From a virus: a DNA stretch of 37,261 nucleotides. The stretch lies in IMG/VR virus record IMGVR_UViG_3300046674_000295, positions 1 to 37,261 of that record. One strand, given 5' to 3'. The notes below the pieces were generated by a model that worked only from the letters and a program-made list of their open reading frames with translations, searched no databases and had not been told where the DNA came from. Below are positions 26,847-34,583 of the stretch, in pieces. The translations under genes and the position numbers were made by a program. How positions within the stretch are numbered: the stretch's first letter is position 1; each line of letters opens with the position of its first letter.

Positions 26847-28171
26847 ACCTGCTACAGCGCGCGTTCCGGCGCTTCGATCTGGCGTCGGCCCTCGATGACG
26901 CGTCTTGGTCGACGGGCGGCAACACCTACTTCGGCATGGGCCGCCCGGTGGGGGGCGAGGAGCGGTCCTCGGCGTGGGACTTCGAGGCCGCTGTCCGCTT
27001 CGCATACAAGCGCAACGGGCCCGTCTTCGCCCTGATGCTGGTGCGGCAACTGGTCTTCTCCGAGGCGCGGTTCCAGTTCCGGCAGATCCGCAACGGCCGG
27101 CCGGGCGAACTGTTCGGCACGAACGCCCTGGAGGTGCTGGAGAAGCCGTGGACGGGCGGCACGACGGGCAAGCTGCTGTCCCGGTTCATCCAGGACGGCG
27201 ACCTGAACGGGAACGGCTTCATCACCAACTACAACCCGGGCCGGCTGAAGCGCCTGCGCCCGGACTGGGTGATCATCGTGACCGCGTCCGAGGAGGAACC
27301 GCACCTCGCCGGTGACGCTATCGACAGCGACCTCATCGGCTACGGCTACGCCCCCAACGGCAACTGGGACAACCCGGTGTTCCTGCTGCCCGAGCAGGTG
27401 GCGCACTTCGCCCCGATCCCCGATCCGGAGTTCAACTTCCGCGGCATGTCGTGGCTGACGCCCGTGGTCCGCGAGATCACCGCCGACAGTGCAGCAACGT
27501 CGCACAAACTGAAGTTCTTCGAGAACGGCGGCACCCCGCAGCTGGTGGTGTCCTACGGCAAGGAAGTCACCCCGGAGAACTTCGCGAAGTTCAAGGCGGC
27601 GATGGATGCGGCGCACGTCGGCGTCGACAACGCCTACCGCACGCTCTACCTGGGCGGTGGCGCCGATGTGACGGTCGCGGGCAAGGATCTGCACCAGCTC
27701 GACTTCAAGGTCACGCAGGGCGCCGGGGAGTCCCGGCTCGCGGCCGCCGCAGGCGTGCCCCCGTCCATCGTCGGATTCTCCGAGGGACTGGCCGGGTCCA
27801 GCCTGAACGCGGGCAACTACACGGCCGCACGCCGTCGTTTCGCAGACGCCACGATGCGCCCGCTGTGGCGGGAGGCGGCCGGAGCACTGGCCACCCTCGT
27901 CGACGTCCCGGCCGGCGCCGAGCTCTGGTACGACGACCGCGACATCGCGTTCCTGCGCGAGGACCGACAAGCCGCCGCCGAGATCCAGGGCGTCCAGTCC
28001 CGCACGATCCGCGCCCTGGTGGACGCCGGGTACGAGCCGCCGTCCGTCGTGGCCGCCGTCGAGGCCGAGGACTTCAACCTGCTCAAGCACTCGGGCCTGT
28101 ACAGCGTGCAGCTGCAGAAGCCCGGCGCGGGGCAGCCCGCACCCGAGCCACAGCCCACGGAGGAGCCGTGA
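26843..28171 (+). CDS. Portal protein
   Basis: This 442-residue protein starts at GTG and overlaps the previous stop. It has the features of the HK97-type portal family: an N-terminal region with FALMLVRQLVFSEARFQFRQ, DGDLNGNGFITNY, a central GMSWLTPVVREITADSAATSHKLKFFENGGTPQLVV, and AGVPPSIVGFSEGLAGSSLNAGNYTAARRRFADATMRPLW near the C-terminal third. The tail is Pro/Glu-rich and disordered. The portal forms the dodecameric channel at one capsid vertex and is the motor docking site. It lies between terminase and protease, as expected. Confidence 0.92.
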   Translation: MNLLQRAFRRFDLASALDDASWSTGGNTYFGMGRPVGGEERSSAWDFEAAVRFAYKRNGPVFALMLVRQLVFSEARFQFRQIRNGRPGELFGTNALEVLEKPWTGGTTGKLLSRFIQDGDLNGNGFITNYNPGRLKRLRPDWVIIVTASEEEPHLAGDAIDSDLIGYGYAPNGNWDNPVFLLPEQVAHFAPIPDPEFNFRGMSWLTPVVREITADSAATSHKLKFFENGGTPQLVVSYGKEVTPENFAKFKAAMDAAHVGVDNAYRTLYLGGGADVTVAGKDLHQLDFKVTQGAGESRLAAAAGVPPSIVGFSEGLAGSSLNAGNYTAARRRFADATMRPLWREAAGALATLVDVPAGAELWYDDRDIAFLREDRQAAAEIQGVQSRTIRALVDAGYEPPSVVAAVEAEDFNLLKHSGLYSVQLQKPGAGQPAPEPQPTEEP

Positions 28172-28983
28172 TGGAAGCGTTCACGCGCAGCTTCCCGCTG
28201 GAGGACATCCGTGTCCGCGCCGGCGGGGACGGCCGCACCGTCGAGGCCTACGCCTCGGTGTTCGACACCCCCTCAGAGATCCACGACCAGGACGGCCACT
28301 ACAACGAGGTCATCGACCGCCGGGCCTTCGACCGGACGCTGACGCAGCTGGCGCCCGCGGGCAGCCGGACCAACTGGCGTGTCGGGGTGCTCTACAACCA
28401 CGGCCGCACCCTGTTCGGCACGCCATCCGAACGGGGGGCCATGCCGATCGGCGCTCCGGTGGAGATCAAGGCTGATAGTCGCGGCCTGCTGACGATCACC
28501 CGGTACAACCGGACCGAGCTGGCCGACGAGGTACTGGAGAACATCCGCGAGGGCTCCATCACCGCGCAGTCCTTCTCCGGCGGTTTCCTGCGCTCCGACC
28601 CCGGCCGTGCGCCCCGCGGCGGTTACCGGCCCGACGCCGGCGGCAAGCTGCGCACCGTGCGCCGCCAGGAGATCGCACTGCGGGAGTACGGGCCCACCCC
28701 GTTCCCCGCGTACCCCGACGCCGCTGTGGTCGGCGTCCGCGCCGAGCAGGCCGTGCGCCTGCTCGCCGACCTTCCCCCCGACGAGCGGATGCGGCTCGTC
28801 GACATGCTTCGGACCGGCACCCCGCTGGAGACGCCCCAGGGCGAGCCTCCCGCGGGCCCGCCGGCCAACGGCGACCCCAACCCGGGCTCCGCCGCCGAGG
28901 ACCCGCCCCAAGGGCACTCCGCTCGGCAGAAGATCGCGTGGGCCAAGACCCGCGCAGAGATCATGGCCAGGAGGGCCCTGTGA
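28171..28983 (+). CDS. HK97-family prohead protease
   Basis: This 270-residue protein starts at an ATG with GGAGGAGCC upstream. The protease core is seen as VEAYASVFDTP, YNEVIDRRAFDRTL, LYNHGRTLFGTP with His77, and REGSITAQSFSGGF with the catalytic Ser region at 129-136. It matures the capsid by cutting the delta domain of the major capsid protein. The C-terminal 70 residues are Pro/Gly-rich with a final basic helix (KIAWAKTRAEIMARRAL), which may be a scaffold or targeting segment. It overlaps the capsid start. Confidence 0.88.
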   Translation: MEAFTRSFPLEDIRVRAGGDGRTVEAYASVFDTPSEIHDQDGHYNEVIDRRAFDRTLTQLAPAGSRTNWRVGVLYNHGRTLFGTPSERGAMPIGAPVEIKADSRGLLTITRYNRTELADEVLENIREGSITAQSFSGGFLRSDPGRAPRGGYRPDAGGKLRTVRRQEIALREYGPTPFPAYPDAAVVGVRAEQAVRLLADLPPDERMRLVDMLRTGTPLETPQGEPPAGPPANGDPNPGSAAEDPPQGHSARQKIAWAKTRAEIMARRAL

Positions 28984-30437
28984 CCACGACCAAGAAGAAG
29001 AAGTCCGAGAAGCTCAAGGAACAGGTGGAGGCGATCCGCGCCGAGCTCCTGGAGCTGGAAGAGGTCGAGGAGCCGACCGACGAGCAGGCGTCCCGGGCGA
29101 CCGAGCTGCTCGGCGAGTTCGACACCGCGCAGGAGGCGTACACCGAGCAGGTCGAGCACGAGCGCCGCGTCGACGCCGTCCGCTCGGCGGCCCTGACGCC
29201 CGGTGCGCAGGAGCGGACCCCGGGCGAGGGCCCCGGGTTCATGCGGCACCGCGGCAACCCGTATGAGGAGCTGGACCGCGTGCGCGGCGCCAACCTCAAC
29301 GAGCGGTCCACGGTCGCCGACCTGCGCACCCGCGCGATGTACGCGGTGGAGCTGGCGGGCGAGCACCTGTCCGCCGACCAGCAGGAGCGCGCCGAGCTCC
29401 TGGTCCGCGGCGACCGCCGGGGCCGGATCGCGCAGCACCTGCTGCTGACCGGCTCGGACGCGTACCAGCGGGCGTTCGAGTCGCTGCTCGCCAACGCCGG
29501 GAACCCGGCGCTGCTGGAGGACGACGAGTACCAGGCCTACAAGCTGGCCGAGGCGCACCGCCGGGCGATGACCCTCACCGACGCGGCGGGCGGCTTCCTG
29601 GTGCCGTTCACCCTGGACCCGACGATCATCCTGACCAACGCCGGGTCGGCGAACCCCTACCGCCAGGTGTCCACGGTCAAGACCATCACCACGGACACGT
29701 GGAACGGTGTCTCGTCTGCCGGCGTCACCGCCGAGTGGCTCGGCGAAGCATCCCAGGCGGCCGACGCGTCCCCGACGTTCGCTCAGCCGTCCATCACCCC
29801 GAAGAAGGCCGCGGCCTGGGTGCAGGGATCCTTCGAGGTCCTCGCCGACTCCGGGTTCGGTGCGGAGGTCGGCCCGCTCCTGGCGGACGCCAAGGACCGC
29901 CTGGAGGCGACCGCCTTCACCACCGGCAACGGAACCAGCCAGCCCAAGGGCGTCATCACCGCCGTGTCCGCGGTGTCCGGATCGGTCGTGAACTCGGCGA
30001 CCACCGACACCTACGCGGTCGCCGACGTGTACGCCGTCGAGCAGGCGCTGCCGCCCCGCTACCGGCTGACCGGCTCCCCGTCGTGGATGGCCAACAAGGC
30101 CATCATCAACAAGACGCGGCAGTTCGACACGGCCGGCGGGTCCAGCTTCTGGGCCAACCTCGGCATGGGCCAGCCCGAGCAGCTGCTCGGCGCCCCGATC
30201 TACGAGGCCTCCGCCATGGACGGCGTCATCAACGCCGCCGCCGAGAACTACTCGCTGCTGCTCGGCGACTTCCGCAACTACTACATCGTGGACCGGGTCG
30301 GCATGACCATGGTGTACGAGCCGCTGGTCAAGGGCGCGAACGGCCGTCCGACCGGTGAGGCGGGCTGGTTCGCCTACTGGAGGGTCGGCGCGGACGTCGT
30401 CAACGCCGACGCCTTCCGGCTCCTGGACATCACCTGA
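28980..30437 (+). CDS. Major capsid protein (HK97 fold)
   Basis: This 485-residue protein starts at GTG. Residues about 1-60 form the coiled-coil delta domain (KKKKSEKLKEQVEAIRAELLELEEVEEPTDEQA), expected to act as built-in scaffold and be removed by the upstream protease. The mature part has the HK97-type pattern TDAAGGFLVPFTLDPTIIL, STVKTITTDTWNGVSSAGV, AWVQGSFEVLADSGF, FTTGNGTSQPKGVI, and LLGDFRNYYIVDRVGMTMVYEPL. It follows portal and protease and precedes a strong hairpin, which would uncouple its high expression from downstream genes. Confidence 0.92.
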   Translation: MTTTKKKKSEKLKEQVEAIRAELLELEEVEEPTDEQASRATELLGEFDTAQEAYTEQVEHERRVDAVRSAALTPGAQERTPGEGPGFMRHRGNPYEELDRVRGANLNERSTVADLRTRAMYAVELAGEHLSADQQERAELLVRGDRRGRIAQHLLLTGSDAYQRAFESLLANAGNPALLEDDEYQAYKLAEAHRRAMTLTDAAGGFLVPFTLDPTIILTNAGSANPYRQVSTVKTITTDTWNGVSSAGVTAEWLGEASQAADASPTFAQPSITPKKAAAWVQGSFEVLADSGFGAEVGPLLADAKDRLEATAFTTGNGTSQPKGVITAVSAVSGSVVNSATTDTYAVADVYAVEQALPPRYRLTGSPSWMANKAIINKTRQFDTAGGSSFWANLGMGQPEQLLGAPIYEASAMDGVINAAAENYSLLLGDFRNYYIVDRVGMTMVYEPLVKGANGRPTGEAGWFAYWRVGADVVNADAFRLLDIT

Positions 30438-30451
30438 TCCCCATCCGTTCC

Positions 30452-30486
30452 ACGGGCACGGCCGGCTTCCTGCTGGCCGTGCCCGT
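30452..30486 (+). terminator. Strong hairpin after the capsid gene
   Basis: The arms 30452-30466 and 30472-30486 pair over 15 bp with one mismatch and a 5-base loop. It has no T-tract. Such hairpins after capsid genes commonly cut or stabilise the mRNA so that capsid is made in excess. Confidence 0.7.
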
Positions 30487-30505
30487 CCCAGTTCCAGGAG
30501 CTGCG

Positions 30506-30757
30506 ATGTATCGCGCGAAGGACACATTCTGGGCGCCGGACAACCGGCGCATCGTCAAGGGCGACCTGGTCGCCCCCCATGACCCGGTGGTGGAGGGACG
30601 CGAGGAGCTGTTCGAAGCCGTCGTCATCCCCGAGGCGGCCCCGCCCGCCGCGAAGCCCACGGCCAAGAAGACCGTCGCTCGCAAGCCGGCGCCGAAGGAC
30701 CCGGCGACCGAGGGCGACACCATGGAGAAGCCCGCTGACGGAGGTGACCAGGAGTGA
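30506..30757 (+). CDS. Small Lys/Pro/Ala-rich head protein
   Basis: This 83-residue protein starts at the ATG after AGGAG. The first 45 residues have a small folded unit (YRAKDTFWAPDNRRIVKGDLVAPHDPVVEGREELFEAVVIPE), the rest is a low-complexity Ala/Lys/Pro tail. The N-terminal unit resembles short capsid-associated proteins next to major capsid genes, and the gene at 32244 has a similar opening (VRYVGSDPV...GDRLVEPDTVVEVPD). Role in head assembly is inferred. Confidence 0.6.
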   Translation: MYRAKDTFWAPDNRRIVKGDLVAPHDPVVEGREELFEAVVIPEAAPPAAKPTAKKTVARKPAPKDPATEGDTMEKPADGGDQE

Positions 30758-31176
30758 AGCGCAGCGTCTACAACCACGTGCGTGCCAAGGCCACCCTGGC
30801 GATCGCTACCCGCAACGCCACGGCGAACGGCACCGCCGTGGACCGCCAGCTGTCCGGGGCCAGCGGCACCAACGAGTGGTTCTCCTCGGCGACGCTCCTG
30901 GTCCACACCGGGACCATCACCGACGGGACCCACGCCATCACCCTGGAAGTCAGCGACGACAACAGCTCGTGGGCTGCGGCCGCGAGCGGCGACGTCCAGG
31001 GTTCCCTGCCCAGCATCGCCGCCGCGAACGACGACGCGCTGTACGAGGTCGGCTACACCGGCCCCAAGCGGTACGTGCGCGCGGTCACCACGGTCACCCC
31101 GGGCGCCACCGGCGGCATCTACGGCGCAACCATCCTGCTCGGCTTCCCGAGCGTGCTGCCGCTCAGCAGGACCTGA
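30754..31176 (+). CDS. Head decoration or head-tail protein candidate
   Basis: This 140-residue protein starts at a GTG in the previous stop, with GGAG close upstream. It is beta-rich with Ser/Thr/Gly/Ala repeats (LSGASGTNEWFSSATLLVHTGTITDGTHAITLEVSDDNSSW...RYVRAVTTVTPGAT). It resembles small phage decoration or spike-like domains. It lies between capsid and head-tail connector genes. The family is not certain. Confidence 0.6.
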   Translation: MKRSVYNHVRAKATLAIATRNATANGTAVDRQLSGASGTNEWFSSATLLVHTGTITDGTHAITLEVSDDNSSWAAAASGDVQGSLPSIAAANDDALYEVGYTGPKRYVRAVTTVTPGATGGIYGATILLGFPSVLPLSRT

Positions 31177-31186
31177 GAGGCCGACC

Positions 31187-31750
31187 GTGGCGCTGCTGAC
31201 ACTGGCCGAGGCCAAGGCCCAGCTGGACATCGAGACGACCGCGAGCGACACCGAACTGCAGGTCTACATCGAAGGCGTCACGGCTGCGATCGAGGCGCAC
31301 GTGGGCCCGGTGGAGAACCGCTCGGTGACCGAGACCCACGACATCCCGTCCGGCGGCGCGCGGGTGCTGGTCCTGCGCCAGACGCCTGCGGTCTCGCTGA
31401 CCAGCGTGACCGCGATTCTGGCCACCGGGACCGAGTACGACCCTGCGGGCCTCGACCTCGACCCGGACACCGGCACGGTGCGGCGGGTCGACGGCGGGCG
31501 CCTGTACGGCCCGCTGCGGTTCACGTACACGGCGGGCCGGGGCGACGTCCCGGCCGCCATCAACCTGGCGGCCCGCATCATGGTGCAGCATCTGTGGCGC
31601 ACCCAGTTCGGGGCGTCGCGCGGCATGTCCTCCATCGGCGGGGGCGACGACTTCAGCGTCACCGAGGCCGTGCCGGGCTGGGGCTACGCGATCCCGAACC
31701 GGGTCCTGCAACTCCTGGAGCGCTACAAGCTCCCGCCGGCGGTGCTGTGA
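31187..31750 (+). CDS. Head-tail connector protein (HK97 gp6-like)
   Basis: This 187-residue protein starts at the GTG at 31187. The N-terminal opening LLTLAEAKAQLDIETTASDTELQVYIEGVTAAIEAHVGPV is the helical pattern of gp6-like connectors (LxxAKxHLR-type). A beta hinge follows (RVLVLRQTPAVSLTSVTAI) and then a long C-terminal helix region (AAINLAARIMVQHLWRTQFG). It should form the ring below the portal. Coupled by TGATG to the next gene. Confidence 0.8.
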   Translation: MALLTLAEAKAQLDIETTASDTELQVYIEGVTAAIEAHVGPVENRSVTETHDIPSGGARVLVLRQTPAVSLTSVTAILATGTEYDPAGLDLDPDTGTVRRVDGGRLYGPLRFTYTAGRGDVPAAINLAARIMVQHLWRTQFGASRGMSSIGGGDDFSVTEAVPGWGYAIPNRVLQLLERYKLPPAVL

Positions 31751-32217
31751 TGGCCACAACCTCCCGCGTCCCGGCCGCTCTTGCTGCACTCTTGGCGATC
31801 CTTCGTGCAACGCCTGCACTGGAGGAAGTCCGGATCGTTGACGGGCCGGAGGCCGTGAACCTGACCGACCGGACCCGCATCCATGTGGGCTGGTCGCCGG
31901 GCGCCGAATCCGCGGTCGAGCTGACGCAGGACTTCAACAGCGCCGGTGCCCGAACCCGCGATGAAGCGTTCGAGATCGTCTGCTACGCCGAAGCGCGGGC
32001 GGGCGACACGGACATGGCCCTGCGCCGCGCCAAGGTGTTCGAGCTGGTCGCCGCTGTCGAGGCCGCACTGCGCGCCACCGACGCGGCACCCGAGGCACCG
32101 ACCCTGAACGGCACCGTGCTGTGGGCGCACCTGACGACCGGCAATCTCCTGCAAGCCCAGAGCGAGGGTGCCGTCGCTGGCCTCGCGTTCACGGTGACCT
32201 GCCGGGCCCGTATCTGA
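31750..32217 (+). CDS. Tail terminator or head-closure protein candidate
   Basis: This 155-residue mixed alpha/beta protein (VPAALAALLAILRATPALEEVRIVDGPEAVNLTDRTRIHVGW ... AFEIVCYAEARAGDTDMALRRAKVFELVAAVEAALR) ends in a beta strand (GAVAGLAFTVTCRARI). This is the typical layout of gpU/gp9-type tail terminators, which cap the tail tube. It lies between connector and tube protein genes. No separate head-closure gene is visible, so it may serve one of the two roles. Confidence 0.6.
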   Translation: MATTSRVPAALAALLAILRATPALEEVRIVDGPEAVNLTDRTRIHVGWSPGAESAVELTQDFNSAGARTRDEAFEIVCYAEARAGDTDMALRRAKVFELVAAVEAALRATDAAPEAPTLNGTVLWAHLTTGNLLQAQSEGAVAGLAFTVTCRARI

Positions 32218-32243
32218 TCCACCCACCTAAGAGGAGTACAGCC

Positions 32244-32459
32244 ATGGCGCGAGTGCGCTACGTGGGCTCGGACCCGGTCACCGTGCCTGAGCTCGGCGAC
32301 CGGCTTGTCGAGCCGGACACCGTGGTCGAGGTACCGGACGCCAGGTTCGACGGCTACGTCTGCCAGACCACCAACTGGGAGCCCGTGGAAGAGCCGGGCC
32401 TCAAGGCCGCGGCCGAGGCGAAGAGGGCGGCGCGTGCCGCGAAGGGAGCTGATCTCTGA
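32244..32459 (+). CDS. Small protein upstream of the tail tube gene
   Basis: This 71-residue protein starts at an ATG with AAGAGGAG upstream. A short beta unit (RVRYVGSDPVTVPELGDRLVEPDTVVEVPDARFDGYVCQ) is followed by an Ala/Lys/Arg-rich helix. Its stop overlaps the tube protein start (TGATGG). Similar small proteins precede tail tube genes in Streptomyces phages. Function unknown. Confidence 0.6.
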   Translation: MARVRYVGSDPVTVPELGDRLVEPDTVVEVPDARFDGYVCQTTNWEPVEEPGLKAAAEAKRAARAAKGADL

Positions 32460-33445
32460 TGGCGATCGGTTCGGGCCTTGGCGCCCAGCTCGGTATCAGT
32501 GCGGAGAGCACCTACGGGACGTTCGTCGCGCCGTCGAAATTCGTGGAGTTCACCAAGGAGAGCCTGGCTCTCAAGAAGACGACGGCGCAGTCCGCGGGGA
32601 TCGCGGCCGGGCGTCTGCTCGCGCTGTCGTCCCGGCGTGTGCTGACGCGCCAGGAGGTGCAGGGCTCCATCGACCTGGAGATCGTCAACAAGTCCATGGG
32701 TGTCCTGCTGCAGGCGCTCATGGGGACGACGGTCACGCCGGTGCAGCAGGTGGCGACCAGCGCGTACCTGCAGACCCACACCCTCGCGGACACGGCCGGC
32801 AAGAGCCTGACGATCCAGAAGGGCGTGCCGCTCACCACGGGCACGGTGACGGACAAGACGTTCTTGGGCTGCAAGGTCACCAGCGCGGAGTTCGCGTGTG
32901 AGGTGGGCGGCATGCTCACCGGGTCGTTCGAGTTCGACGGCAAGACGTGCGACGAGGCGCAGACGCTGGCGACGGCCGCGTACCCGAACATGAGCCCGTT
33001 CCACTTCTCGCAGATGGCCGTCAAGACCGGCACGTATTCCTCGGAGACGGCGCGCGACGGCGTCCGCAAGGTGTCCGTGAAGATCGAGCGGCCGCAGGCG
33101 ACGGAGCGGTTCTACGCGGGCCAGGCCGGGCTGAAGAAGGAGCCCATCTCCAACGACCAGGTGAAGATCACTGGTTCGCTGGAGACCGACTACATCGACA
33201 CGATCCTCGACGACCTGCACACCAGCGATGGCGCGACGTCCCTCGTCTGGGAGTTCGTCGGCCCGATCATCGCCTCGACCTACGCCGAGACGTTCCGCAT
33301 CACGCTGCCCGCGGTCAAGTTCGACGAGGGCCCCCCGGTCGTCGACGGCTTCGACGTCATCCGGCCGACGTTCAACTTCACCGCCCTGTACGACGGCACC
33401 AACCCGGTGAAGATCGAGTACATGTCCACGGACATCACCCTGTGA
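32459..33445 (+). CDS. Major tail (tube) protein
   Basis: This 328-residue protein is beta-rich, with openings and repeats typical of the two-domain tail tube family in actinophages: GLGAQLGISAESTYGTFVAPSKFVEFTKESL, VQGSIDLEIVNKSMGVLLQALMG, GKVTSAEFACEVGGMLTGSFEFDGK and SLVWEFVGPIIASTYAETFRITLPAVKF. It polymerises into the tail tube through which DNA passes. Its position before the tail chaperone and tape measure genes supports the call. Confidence 0.85.
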   Translation: MAIGSGLGAQLGISAESTYGTFVAPSKFVEFTKESLALKKTTAQSAGIAAGRLLALSSRRVLTRQEVQGSIDLEIVNKSMGVLLQALMGTTVTPVQQVATSAYLQTHTLADTAGKSLTIQKGVPLTTGTVTDKTFLGCKVTSAEFACEVGGMLTGSFEFDGKTCDEAQTLATAAYPNMSPFHFSQMAVKTGTYSSETARDGVRKVSVKIERPQATERFYAGQAGLKKEPISNDQVKITGSLETDYIDTILDDLHTSDGATSLVWEFVGPIIASTYAETFRITLPAVKFDEGPPVVDGFDVIRPTFNFTALYDGTNPVKIEYMSTDITL

Positions 33446-33454
33446 GGTGACCTC

Positions 33455-33961
33455 GTGGTCTCCGACATCCGCATCACCAACACCGGCAGCCTGATCGAAC
33501 TGCAGCGCCGCCTTCGGGCTGCCGGCCACGAGAACATCCGAGCCTCGATGCAGCGCCGCCTACGGCACGCCGCCGAGCCCCTGCGTGACGAACTCCAGTC
33601 CGCGATCCGCGGCCTGGACATCAGCTCGCAGGGGCGTCGCGGCAGGCCCGGCGGACCGTCACCGACAACCCGGCCGCTGCGCGCCACGATCGCCGACGCC
33701 ATCCGCATCTCCGTGCGGACCTCCGGCAATCCGGGCGCCAAGGTCTGGCTCGACAAAGGCCGCCTGCCGGCCGACCTGCGCAAGATGCCGGCCGCCATCA
33801 ACACCGGCCGCATCCGCCACCCCGTGTACGGCAACCGACGCCGGTGGGTGCAGCAGAACGCCACCCCCCTGTGGTGGGACGCCACCGTGCGCAAGGCCCG
33901 CCCCCGCATGGAGCGCGACGCCGCGCGCGTCCTCGACGACGTGCGCCGCCGCCTCGAATAG
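33455..33961 (+). CDS. HK97 gp10-like neck or minor tail protein candidate
   Basis: This 168-residue basic protein starts at the GTG at 33455 after GAGGTGACCTC. The opening is IRITNTGSLIELQRRLRAAGHENIRASMQRRLRHAAEPLRDELQSAI, the helical start seen in gp10-type proteins, followed by a poorly structured Arg/Pro/Gly section and a final helix. Gp10-type proteins normally lie before the tube gene, so its place after it is unusual. A minor tail protein is the alternative. Confidence 0.55.
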   Translation: MVSDIRITNTGSLIELQRRLRAAGHENIRASMQRRLRHAAEPLRDELQSAIRGLDISSQGRRGRPGGPSPTTRPLRATIADAIRISVRTSGNPGAKVWLDKGRLPADLRKMPAAINTGRIRHPVYGNRRRWVQQNATPLWWDATVRKARPRMERDAARVLDDVRRRLE

Positions 33962-33975
33962 ACCAGGAGCAGCAC

Positions 33976-34455
33976 GTGATCGTTTCCTACCGCCACGAAG
34001 ACGGCACCGTCGACGAGGTCTCCACCGACGACCTGTCCGCGATCGAGTCGTCCGTCATCGAGTCCGCCACCGGTCTGGACTGGGACGACGTCGACAGCGC
34101 CCTGCGCCAGCAGCAGCCGACCGCGATGCGCGCCGTCCTGTGGGCGTTCCGCAAGCGGCAGCAGCCCACACTGCGGTTCACCGAGTTCGACCTCCCCGGC
34201 TGGAAGAGACGGACCAAGGCCCGGCTGGAGTACCCGGAGATCCTCGACATGGCCGAGGCGCTGGTGAAGAACCCGGAGTCCACCGACGAGATCGTCGAGC
34301 GGATGACCGGCTTCATGCGGACCCTGGCGCACGACGAGGCCGACGTCGACAAGGCGTTCGAGGAGCTGGCCCCAAAAGGCCAGGGCATCGCCACGCCGCC
34401 CGCTCCGGCGCCGGACGCCGCATCGGAGACCTCCTCGACGACTACTGGCCCCTGA
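33976..34455 (+). CDS. Tail assembly chaperone, upstream product (G-like)
   Basis: This 159-residue protein starts at the GTG at 33976 after CAGGAGC. It is mainly helical and acidic (SAIESSVIESATGLDWDDVDSALRQQQPTAMRAVLWAFRKRQ ... DMAEALVKNPESTDEIVERMTGFMRTLAHDEAD). It ends in a low-complexity Ala/Pro/Ser/Thr stretch, since the zero-frame stop is at 34455. Its place before the tape measure is the classic one for the frameshifted chaperone pair. It binds the tape measure during tail assembly. Confidence 0.75.
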   Translation: MIVSYRHEDGTVDEVSTDDLSAIESSVIESATGLDWDDVDSALRQQQPTAMRAVLWAFRKRQQPTLRFTEFDLPGWKRRTKARLEYPEILDMAEALVKNPESTDEIVERMTGFMRTLAHDEADVDKAFEELAPKGQGIATPPAPAPDAASETSSTTTGP

Positions 34456-34583
34456 TCTCCCATCTCCTGCACATCGGCCCCGCCGAACTCGAAGCGCTGC
34501 CACGGGCCCGCTTCCTCCAGGCCGTGGCCTGGGTCGACCGACACGTGGCCGCGCAGGCCCAAGCAGCAGCTGGGGGTGAGTGA
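33976..34583 (+). CDS. Tail assembly chaperone, frameshift fusion product (GT-like)
   Basis: A -1 shift at CCCAAAA (34371-34377) joins the first 134 residues to a second frame of 68 residues (from 34377, including RRIGDLLDDYWPLISHLLHIGPAELEALPRARF ... stop at 34583), giving about 202 residues. The second part is helical and runs exactly up to the tape measure start. Lambda-like tails make such G/GT pairs in a set ratio. The slippery heptamer is canonical (C CCA AAA in the zero frame). Frequency cannot be read from the sequence. Confidence 0.72.
34371..34377 (+). other. Programmed -1 ribosomal frameshift site
   Basis: The heptamer C CCA AAA fits the X XXY YYZ rule in the reading frame of the upstream chaperone gene. 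Slippage moves the ribosome into the frame that continues without stop to 34583. GC-rich sequence follows and may fold as a stimulator. Confidence 0.72.

Noticed and set aside
25087-26925. 612-codon minus-strand frame antisense to the large terminase
   Set aside because: Shadow frame with Arg/Pro/His-rich composition. The terminase ATPase and nuclease motifs are on the plus strand.
28623-30527. 634-codon minus-strand frame antisense to protease and capsid genes
   Set aside because: Shadow frame. The capsid and protease genes fit family length and order.
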